DNA of 48,325 nucleotides from Rhodococcus sp. (in: high G+C Gram-positive bacteria) (lineage in GTDB: Bacteria; Actinomycetota; Actinomycetes; Mycobacteriales; Mycobacteriaceae), in the NCBI GenBank assembly GCA_004211695.1, contig SEEV01000009.1:1-48325 (forward strand). Direction: 5' to 3'. Both the position numbers and the translations under genes were made by a program. The stretch's first letter is position 1; the number at the start of each line of letters is the position of its first letter. Positions 42,137 to 48,325 of this stretch are shown piece after piece. Below the pieces are notes generated by a model. It was not told the origin of the DNA. It made no database searches and saw only the letters and a program-made list of their open reading frames with translations.

Positions 42137-42958
42137 CTAGGCACGCTCCGTGAAGCCGGCATCGATCTTCAGCTCGAGTCCGGTGACGTAGCGGGCTGCG
42201 TCGGATGCGAGGTAGAGGATCGCTTCGCTGATGTCGTGGGGGTCGACGAGCTCGACGGGAAGGAGGTTGGCGGAGACATTGTTCGCCATGTCGGGGTGGT
42301 CGCTGTACCACTGGACCAGCTGGGGGTTGGTCACCATGTGAGTGTTGACTCCGGTGGGGTGAACGGTGTTGACGCGGATCTTGTGGGGTGCGAGTTCGTT
42401 GGCGAAGGTGCGCATCAGTCCGACGACGCCGTGTTTGGTGGCGGTGTAATCGGCCATCGAGCGGAGGCCTTTGATACCGGCGGTGGAGCTGGTCAGCACG
42501 ATCGAGCCGCCGGCGCCACCCGCGATCATGGAGGGGATGGTGGCTTTGAGTGTGTGGAAGGCGCCAGTGAGGTTGATGTCGATGATGTCGCGCCAGCGTT
42601 GGAGCTCGATGTCGACGCTGTCGAGAGGCCCGAAGGAGTACACACCGGCGTTGGCCAGGACGATGTCGATTTGCCCGAACTGTTCGAGTCCGTTGTCGAC
42701 GACTTGTTGGACGGCGTCGAAGTCGCGGACGTCGGCTTCCGCGGCGTAGATCTTCTGCCCGGTCGCCTCGACCTGGGCGACGGTCTCGGCGAGGTCGTCG
42801 CTGGTGGACATTTCGTAGGGGATCGTGCTGACCGGTTTGCAGATGTCGAGGGCGATGATGTTCGCACCGTGCCGGGCGAGGGTGACGGCGTGTTCGCGCC
42901 CTTGGCCGCGGGCTGCTCCGGTGATGAAGGCTACTTTTCCCTGAAGTGATGAGGTCAT
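42137..42958 (-). CDS. Mycofactocin-coupled SDR family oxidoreductase (paralogue of 12695-13543)
   Basis: A 273-residue SDR with TGAARGQGREHA, the subfamily insert (SDDLAETVAQVEATGQK), LANAG, catalytic Ser in TSSTAG and YTATK. Mycofactocin-linked type. ATG 42958 gives a 6-base spacing to GGAG; ATG 42961 directly before is the alternative. It is last gene of the long minus-strand run from the right edge, and its NTF2-fold neighbour ends 13 bp upstream. On the left side the paralogous SDR and NTF2-fold genes are also neighbours, but convergent. Confidence 0.87.
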   Translation of the reverse strand: MTSSLQGKVAFITGAARGQGREHAVTLARHGANIIALDICKPVSTIPYEMSTSDDLAETVAQVEATGQKIYAAEADVRDFDAVQQVVDNGLEQFGQIDIVLANAGVYSFGPLDSVDIELQRWRDIIDINLTGAFHTLKATIPSMIAGGAGGSIVLTSSTAGIKGLRSMADYTATKHGVVGLMRTFANELAPHKIRVNTVHPTGVNTHMVTNPQLVQWYSDHPDMANNVSANLLPVELVDPHDISEAILYLASDAARYVTGLELKIDAGFTERA

Positions 42959-42971
42959 CATGGGCTCCGTT

Positions 42972-43433
42972 TCAGTGGTTGAGGATCGGTGTTTCGGTAG
43001 ATGCCAGCCAGGGGTAGCGCTGGGTGTCGTCGCCGGCGTAGTCGGGGTCGAGGTAGATGAAGCAGCGGTGGATCTTGTGGTCGCGAATTTCGAAGACGTC
43101 GGTGAACCGGCCGGCGTGGCTGAACCCCGGCCGCCAAGGGGTGCCGTCGGCGGCGGTGCCGGAGGTTATTCCTTCGACCACAACCATGTCGTCCTCGATG
43201 ATGAACTTGAGGTATTCGGGGTAGTGGCAGATGTCGGTGAACAGGGTGGAGACGTCGCCGAACATTCGGCCGATCTCGTCTTTGCCGCGCGCCAGGCCCC
43301 ATTTGGGGAAGTAGACGACGGCGTCGTCGGCAATCAATTCGAGAACATTGCCGCCGGTATCGAACCTCGTGAAATATTCGAGGGCAACGGATTTGCGTTG
43401 TTCGCGGGTCATAGTGGCGGTGGCGATGGTCAT
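42972..43433 (-). CDS. NTF2-fold / SnoaL-like protein (paralogue of 13631-14071)
   Basis: A 153-residue NTF2-like protein sharing TREQR/TDEQR, RFDTGGN, YFPKWG, VVVEGITSGT, VFEIRDHKIHR, YLDPDYAG and RYPWL with the left copy. A pocket His/Asp set could support dehydration or isomerisation, but no activity is proven. ATG 43433 has GGGAG 5 bases upstream; an upstream frame extension lacks a site. Lies between the SDR and KstD-like genes in one transcript. Confidence 0.8.
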   Translation of the reverse strand: MTIATATMTREQRKSVALEYFTRFDTGGNVLELIADDAVVYFPKWGLARGKDEIGRMFGDVSTLFTDICHYPEYLKFIIEDDMVVVEGITSGTAADGTPWRPGFSHAGRFTDVFEIRDHKIHRCFIYLDPDYAGDDTQRYPWLASTETPILNH

Positions 43434-43477
43434 CAGGTCTCCCAGGGTCGATAGTGCAGGGTGGGATGGGCGCTGGG

Positions 43478-45166
43478 TCACGCCGAGGTCGACGCAGTTG
43501 CGGACTCGAGAACGGGCTCGGCTGATGCGCGGTTGGCGGCGCGGTAGGCGAAGGCGATGATGGGACCGAGGGTGGCGCCGCCGGCCCAGTAGCTACAGGC
43601 CGACGGGGAGGCGACGCAGTTGCCGACGCCGTACAACCCGGGGATGGGATCGTTCCGATCGTCGAGGACCTGCGCGTCGGTGTTCGTCTTGGGGCCACCC
43701 TTGGTGTCGAGTGTTCCGCCGGTCAGCAGGGCGGCGTAGTAGGGACCCTGGTCGGCGATCGGGTGCATCGTGGGATTCGGAGAGGTACCGGGACCGATGG
43801 CGCCGTTGAACATCAGCTGCACCGGCTTCTCGCCGCGGTGGAAGTCCTCGTCGACGCCGCCGCGGGCGAAGTCGTTGAATCGGTCGATGGATGATTGGAG
43901 CGTCGGAACGAAGTCGGTGTCCAGTCCGGCGCCGCCAGTAGCTCCGCGATACCGCCGTAGCCTCTCGTCGATCCGGGCGGCGAGGTCGCCGAGGGTGTCA
44001 GCGGAGATGACGTGCGAGTGGTCAGCGCCGGGCGGCGGGATCAGACGTCCGTATTCGGTGTCGGCCGAGTGGGTGTGACTGCGCTCGTCCCAGATCTGAA
44101 TCATCACGAGGTTCGGGTATTCGGCCTTTTGGGCATCCCAGGTGAAGAATTCTTGGGCCAGTTCGTTATACGGCAGCTTCTCGTTCATCGTCCGCTGGCC
44201 GTACTTGTTCACGAACAACGTGCTGTCGCCGGCGACACAGAAGCTGCCGATAAGGTTCGGGGATTTGTTCACCGACTTCTCCAGCGAAACAGGGCACATC
44301 CAGGCGTAGTTCATGTTTCGCAGCTGCGCGCCCGCACCGGTGCTGATGGGAACGAAGTCGCCCTCGTTGGTGGGGGCGGCGCATCCGGCGAACAGCGGGA
44401 CCGACAGGTAATTGCGGCGCAGTTCGGGATCGTGACTGAACCCGCCGGTGGCGAAGATGACCGCTTTACGGGCTAGAAGCCGAACCGTGTGGCCGTCGGC
44501 TGTGGAGGCCTCTACCCCGACGACCCGCCCGTCGTCGCGGATGAGACGTTGCACGCGGTGCCGGGTGCGGATATCGACTCCGTCCCGGACCGCAACCTCG
44601 GTCATCGACCGGATGCTCTGCGTGCCGCCATCGGCCATGGTGTCCTTGGCATCCTCGTGGATCAGGACCCGGCCGCGGGGGGTCCTGTCCTCGGGAAGGT
44701 GCGACCAGTAGTCGACGGCGTCGGGGACGTGCCGGTACGGGAGGGCGCCGCGTGCGGCGAGCAGTTCGGCGGCGGGGGAGGCGCTTTCGTAGATGGCGCG
44801 CAGCGCTGCGTATTCGTCGTCCGGGAGGCCCAGGCTCGGGCTGGCCGGGTCGTACATGGTGGGGCGGGACAGGCGGGCAACGTAGCGGAGGTAGTCCTCC
44901 TCGGAGTCGTCCAGGCCTGCCCGGCGGAGCGGTTCGTTGTTGGGCACCCAGTACCAGAACGCGGCCTTGCGGGCCGTACCTCCCAACGCGTCTGCCTTTT
45001 CGAGCAGGATGACGTCGTTGCCGTTCCATCGGCTGAACAGGGCTGCGGGGAGTCCTCCGCCGCCTCCTCCGACGACCACGATGTCAGTGGTGTCGTCGAT
45101 TGTTGTCAGGGGTGCGGGGAGCGCAGACTGCCGAGGAGGGGTGTGGGGCGACTGGAGTGAGGTCAT
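43478..45166 (-). CDS. FAD-dependent dehydrogenase, 3-ketosteroid-delta1-dehydrogenase/fumarate reductase flavoprotein family
   Basis: A 562-residue flavoprotein, close paralogue of the one at 3595. N-terminal DIVVVGGGGGGLPAALF with LLEKADALGGTA; mid-protein KAVIFATGGFSHD and GDSTLFVNKYGQRTMNEKLPY; C-terminal GPYYAALL, LDTKGGPKTN, GLYGVGNCVAS and YWAGGATLGP. Predicted ring desaturase using FAD. ATG 45166 has GGAAGA about 8 bases upstream. The monooxygenase gene ends 26 bp before its start. Desaturation to a phenol followed by hydroxylation by the neighbouring enzyme is a sensible sequence (inference). Confidence 0.86.
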   Translation of the reverse strand: MTSLQSPHTPPRQSALPAPLTTIDDTTDIVVVGGGGGGLPAALFSRWNGNDVILLEKADALGGTARKAAFWYWVPNNEPLRRAGLDDSEEDYLRYVARLSRPTMYDPASPSLGLPDDEYAALRAIYESASPAAELLAARGALPYRHVPDAVDYWSHLPEDRTPRGRVLIHEDAKDTMADGGTQSIRSMTEVAVRDGVDIRTRHRVQRLIRDDGRVVGVEASTADGHTVRLLARKAVIFATGGFSHDPELRRNYLSVPLFAGCAAPTNEGDFVPISTGAGAQLRNMNYAWMCPVSLEKSVNKSPNLIGSFCVAGDSTLFVNKYGQRTMNEKLPYNELAQEFFTWDAQKAEYPNLVMIQIWDERSHTHSADTEYGRLIPPPGADHSHVISADTLGDLAARIDERLRRYRGATGGAGLDTDFVPTLQSSIDRFNDFARGGVDEDFHRGEKPVQLMFNGAIGPGTSPNPTMHPIADQGPYYAALLTGGTLDTKGGPKTNTDAQVLDDRNDPIPGLYGVGNCVASPSACSYWAGGATLGPIIAFAYRAANRASAEPVLESATASTSA

Positions 45167-45192
45167 CAGGTTCTTCCTTCGATGTCGCGGTG

Positions 45193-46932
45193 TCAGTGCA
45201 GGACGGAGGACAGTGCTGTGCGCAACGCTTCGAGGGGTATCTCGGGAAGGTCGGGGCTGCGCCAGGCGATGTGGTGGTCGGGGCGGACCAGCAGTGCTCC
45301 GCCGTCGCTGATTTCGCGTACTGCGGTCCACTCTCGGAGGACATCGTTGTACTCGCAGCCGACCCCGACGCTGACGACCGGGAGTTCGATGCCCAGTTCG
45401 GAGGCGAGTTTGTCGGCGGCGGCGCGCCAGGGTTGGCCGCCCTCACCGACGAGGAGGCTGAGTCGTCCGTTGCCGGTCAGATCGAGCGTCGACACCTGTC
45501 GGGTGTGGTGTTCGAGCCAGGCGTGGGGAAGCCGGGCGCCGGGGTGGGTGGACGACTGGTAGTACAGTTCCGGGTCGCGAACCGGCGGCGGGAACGGAGT
45601 GCCGTCGTCGACGACGCTGCTGGAATGGTAGCGCTGTCCGAGTTCGATGCCGTGTGCGTTGAACTGGTAGTTCTGCAGTTGCACGGCGTCATCGAGTCCG
45701 GTGCGTCGCCGGCGTCCGGTGTCGGTGTCGGAGAATAGTTCGTGGACCGTGTCCCAGCCTTCCTCGGCGGACTGCCCGGGCCGGAAGCCGAGGGCTTCTG
45801 AGATCGGTAGCATGTCGCGCACACTCTGCATCGCGCGATCGACGACCTGCTGGCCGACGGGTTGGCGTTCCTGGGTGTAGCTGTCGAGCAGGGTTGGGCC
45901 GGCGTGACCGCGGAGGACGAAGGCCAGTTTCCAGGCGAGGTTGAACGCATCCTGGACCGAGGTGTTGGTGCCGAGTCCGTTCGCCGGGGGGTGGCGGTGG
46001 GCGGCGTCGCCGGCGAGGAAGACCCGGCCCTTCTGGTAGGTGTCGGCGATGACGTGGTTGATCTGCCACTTGCTGACGGCCTTGATCCGGATGTCGATGC
46101 TGTCGTCGCCGATGGTGGCGCGGGCGCGTTCGATCACCGACGCCTCAGAGGTGTCCGGTTCGCCGTCCTCGGGGTTGTACATGCACAGCAGCACCCACTC
46201 GGTCCACGGCTTGACGCAGATCCAGGTACCGGAGCCCACCCAGTAGTCGTTGCCCGGCTGGGCCATCCAGTACAGGGTGCCGGGCCGGTACGCGGTGTAC
46301 TGGGTGAGGTCGGCCTCGAGCCAGATGTTCATCGCCGCGCCGAGTCCCATCTCGCCGCGCAGCGGGAATTCGAGTTGTTGCGCGACAGTGGAGCGGCCGC
46401 CGTCGGCGCCGATGGCGTATTTGGCCCGGATCCGGTATTCGGTGCCGGTGGTCCGTTCCCGCACCACCGCGTGAACGTGGTCGGCGTCTTGGGTGATCTC
46501 CACGACTTCGGTGGAGAAGCGGACCTGCGCTCCGTACTCGTTGGCGGCCTCGAGAATGAGTGGTTCGAGGATGTGCTGGGGGATGTTGCACATCGCGCTC
46601 GGGCTCGCGGCGGTGTAGTCGGCGTGCCGGTGGGTCCCGGTGCCCCAGGTTTTCAGGCGGGCGAGCTCTTGGCCGGCGAAGCTGGTGGCCCAGACATTGT
46701 TGCCCATCAACTCGTTCGGGACCGCCGCCGCCCGGATACGGTCTTCGATGCCGAGGTCGCGGAAGACCTCGATGGTGCGTTGGTTGGTGATGTGGGCGCG
46801 GGGTGAGTTGGCCGTGCCGGAGTAGCGGGTTACCGTCAGGGCGTCGACGCCGTGTTTGGCGAGAAAGGCTGCCGCGGTCAGGCCGGCCGGCCCGGCGCCG
46901 ACGACCAGCACATCGGTCTCGATGGTCTGCAT
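45193..46932 (-). CDS. FAD-dependent phenol monooxygenase, 2,4-dichlorophenol 6-monooxygenase-like
   Basis: A 579-residue group A flavin hydroxylase. GAGPAGLTAAAFLAKHG at the start, SPRAHITNQRTIEVFRDLG (TfdB-type substrate/FAD region), GADGGRSTVAQQL and FLAGDAAHRHPPANGLGTN, then a thioredoxin-like C-terminal domain. Relatives ortho-hydroxylate phenols to catechols with NADPH. ATG 46932 has AGGAGG about 10 bases upstream. The broken extradiol dioxygenase gene lies just before it in the same direction, so its catechol product may no longer be cleaved by that enzyme. Confidence 0.86.
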   Translation of the reverse strand: MQTIETDVLVVGAGPAGLTAAAFLAKHGVDALTVTRYSGTANSPRAHITNQRTIEVFRDLGIEDRIRAAAVPNELMGNNVWATSFAGQELARLKTWGTGTHRHADYTAASPSAMCNIPQHILEPLILEAANEYGAQVRFSTEVVEITQDADHVHAVVRERTTGTEYRIRAKYAIGADGGRSTVAQQLEFPLRGEMGLGAAMNIWLEADLTQYTAYRPGTLYWMAQPGNDYWVGSGTWICVKPWTEWVLLCMYNPEDGEPDTSEASVIERARATIGDDSIDIRIKAVSKWQINHVIADTYQKGRVFLAGDAAHRHPPANGLGTNTSVQDAFNLAWKLAFVLRGHAGPTLLDSYTQERQPVGQQVVDRAMQSVRDMLPISEALGFRPGQSAEEGWDTVHELFSDTDTGRRRRTGLDDAVQLQNYQFNAHGIELGQRYHSSSVVDDGTPFPPPVRDPELYYQSSTHPGARLPHAWLEHHTRQVSTLDLTGNGRLSLLVGEGGQPWRAAADKLASELGIELPVVSVGVGCEYNDVLREWTAVREISDGGALLVRPDHHIAWRSPDLPEIPLEALRTALSSVLH

Positions 46933-47014
46933 GACTGATAGTCCTCCTCGGGCACAGCCCGGGTGGAAGGGATAGGGGATCGGGCGGCCTGTCAGCAGGC
47001 CAGGCGGGCTGGAG

Positions 47015-47889
47015 TCAGCGGCCGCTGTGGGCGCCGGTCATCATCGCGGCGAGGTCTTCCGGGTTCAGGAACGACGGCGGCGGCGGTGGGCCCCAGTTGA
47101 ACAGGCCTTTCGCGCCTTCGAGGTCTTCCGGGGGGCGAAGTTCCCGGCGGGGTCTTTGAGGTACCAGAAGAAGTTCGAGCCGGCATGGTGTCGGCCGAGG
47201 CCCCAGACGTGCCGCTCGGGGTTGCCCTCCAGCATGGCGAATGCACCGCGGCCGACCTCGTCGATGTCCTCGACCTGCCAGGAGGTGTGGTGCAGGTAGT
47301 TCACCGGTGCTTGCAGAACGAGCACATTGTGGTGGTCTTCCGAGCACCGCATAAAGGTGCCGTGACCCTTGATGTGGTCGCTGATCTTGAATCCGAGGCC
47401 GTCCACGAAGAAGCGCCGGGTTTCCAGGTAGTCGATCGATCCGATCACCGCGTGGCCGAGTTTGCGTGGCCGGATCGGTGTGTCCCGCGTGATGCCGGGT
47501 GCGCGGCCGAGTCGGTCGATGCGCCCGGGACCGTTGTAGGGGGTGGTCGGCGCTGGAGCCTGAGCAATGCGCGGGGCGATGCGAACGAGGGCGCGTATAC
47601 CGGCGACGGGTTCCTCGGCCATGATCTCGGAGTCGCCACGGCGCCACAGGAATCCGCTCGCGTCTAAGCGGTGGGCGATCCGATCGAGGTCGTCGCTGTG
47701 GTCGGCGGCGACCACCAACTCGACCAACCTACGGGTGGGAGAGTGGACGATATGCAGCTGGTCGCCCCCGTCTATGGTGGCGAATCGCCCGTCGCCGGTG
47801 CTGGTAAGGCCGAAGTCCGCGTAGTAGCTGCTGGTGTCCGCTACGTTGGGCACTCCCATAGTGATCGAGGCCAGCCGATGCAGTGCCAT
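47015..47889 (-). pseudogene. Extradiol dioxygenase (VOC family), frameshifted and lacking the last metal-ligand segment
   Basis: Frame 1 starts at ATG 47889 (MALHRLASITMGVPN) and encodes a type I extradiol dioxygenase with the first two metal histidines (LGHAVIG and YLHHTSW). After YLKDPAGNFA at about 47137 it runs into an unrelated tail and stops at 47065. The family C-terminus (EDLEGAKGLFNWGPPPPPSF, NPEDLAAMMTGAHS) is in another frame ending at 47015. The stretch expected between (an EYYSD-type segment with the third ligand, Glu) is found in no frame. The junction is a run of six G on the plus strand (47130-47135). A small deletion plus frameshift has probably inactivated the gene; sequencing error alone would not restore the missing segment. 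Confidence 0.72.
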
Positions 47890-47893
47890 CTGG

Positions 47894-48325
47894 TCACCGA
47901 CCGGACTCGGTGCGAACGACGAAGCGTTGCTCGAGCTCACCGATGCCGGTGATGTACGAGCGCAGCACATCCCCGTCGCGGAGAAAGCGCGGTGGTGTGC
48001 GGCCGACCCCTACGCCGGCGGGGGTGCCGGTGAAGATGATGTCACCGGGCAGCAGCGGAGTAATGGCCGATAGTTTGGCCACCAGTTGCGGTACCGAGAA
48101 GATCATCTCGGAGGTGCGACCCTTCTGCATCAGCTCACCGTTGATCTCGCAACCGAGCTCGATGTCGTCCCGGTCGGGGAATTCCTCCGGCGTCACCAGC
48201 ACAGGTCCCATCGGAGAGAATCCGGGGTAGGACTTGCCCAGACTGAACTGTGGCGGGGACGCCAAAAACTGGGTGTCGCGCTCGGAAATATCCTGACCGA
48301 TCGTGAGCGCCGCGACATAGTCCCA
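47894..48325 (-). CDS. Fumarylacetoacetate hydrolase family protein (5' partial)
   Basis: The last 143 residues of an FAH-fold hydrolase; the start is outside the window and the frame is open to base 48325. Seen: WDYVAALTIGQDISERDTQ, KSYPGFSPMGPV, GCEINGELMQKGRTSEMIF and PGDIIFTGTPAGVGVGR, covering the metal and substrate loops. The family includes 2-hydroxypentadienoate hydratases, 2-oxo-acid decarboxylases and acylpyruvate hydrolases that process ring-cleavage products. Its stop is 4 bp from the start of the broken dioxygenase, as expected for a meta-cleavage operon. Confidence 0.85.
   Translation of the reverse strand, partial: WDYVAALTIGQDISERDTQFLASPPQFSLGKSYPGFSPMGPVLVTPEEFPDRDDIELGCEINGELMQKGRTSEMIFSVPQLVAKLSAITPLLPGDIIFTGTPAGVGVGRTPPRFLRDGDVLRSYITGIGELEQRFVVRTESGR

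Noticed and set aside
45862-46806. Plus-strand frame of about 310 codons opposite the TfdB-like gene
   Set aside because: Gly/Val/Asp-rich antisense frame in a GC-rich gene; no motif and no start signal.
1-48325. CRISPR arrays, tRNA or rRNA genes, phage or plasmid replication genes
   Set aside because: I looked for regularly spaced repeats, tRNA-like folds and replication or integrase proteins and saw none.

Overview
The window reads as a catabolic accessory region from a high-GC actinobacterium, most likely a Rhodococcus or close Nocardiaceae relative (inference). Reasons: strong G/C third-position codon bias, four short-chain dehydrogenases of the mycofactocin-coupled type, promoters that look leaderless, P450 / 3Fe-4S ferredoxin / reductase triads, and many TetR and IclR regulators beside degradative genes. 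No rRNA, tRNA, CRISPR array or replication origin was seen. An IS701-type transposase gene with a frameshifted 3' end enters at the left edge.

Layout. 1-1224: insertion sequence. 1750-2007 (-): small membrane protein. 2086-8726 (+): aromatic-type aldehyde dehydrogenase, KstD-like flavin dehydrogenase, three SDRs and an NTF2-fold protein. 8861-12526 (+): complete ribose-type ABC importer (lipoprotein, double ATPase, permease). 12695-16390: mycofactocin SDR (+), NTF2-fold protein (-), Old-Yellow-Enzyme/dienoyl-CoA-reductase-like flavoprotein (+). 16696-23061: TetR (-) divergent from an aryl acid adenylating ligase (+), then an operon of maleate-isomerase-like protein, VOC protein, small unknown protein, alpha/beta hydrolase and SDR. 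23383-30739 (-): class II aldolase, SDR, small zinc-ribbon protein, hydantoinase B-like and A-like carboxylase subunits, aldehyde dehydrogenase. This last group resembles a compact acetone/acetophenone-type ATP-dependent ketone carboxylase. 31218-34953 (+): IclR regulator, cytochrome P450, ferredoxin and ferredoxin reductase. 34847-36182: TetR (-) and an unknown protein (+). 36328-40401 (-): second aryl acid ligase, CoA-thioester-type flavin monooxygenase and second TetR, divergent from an aromatic-acid MFS transporter (40515-41780, +). 42137-48325 (-): FAH-family hydrolase, broken extradiol dioxygenase, phenol-hydroxylase-like flavin monooxygenase, second KstD-like dehydrogenase, second NTF2-fold protein and mycofactocin SDR.

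How it may work together (inference): uptake by the ABC and MFS transporters; oxidation of ring alcohols and aldehydes by P450, SDRs and aldehyde dehydrogenases; ring desaturation or aromatization by the KstD-like enzymes; activation of the acid by the ligases; hydroxylation of the activated acid; and ring cleavage and hydrolysis. Five functions occur twice (ligase, TetR, KstD-like enzyme, NTF2-fold protein, mycofactocin SDR), so two paralogous sub-pathways seem to lie side by side. The substrate cannot be read from sequence; alicyclic, terpenoid or substituted aromatic acids or ketones all fit.

The most notable signal is regulatory. Three promoters in the left half carry paired 12-bp sites of the form GAC-N6-GTC (or a close variant) spaced exactly 20 bp apart. 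The promoters of the second ligase and the MFS gene carry related pairs at the same 20-bp spacing. At both ligase genes the proximal site overlaps an ATG that sits 7 nt after a -10 element, suggesting repressed leaderless transcripts.
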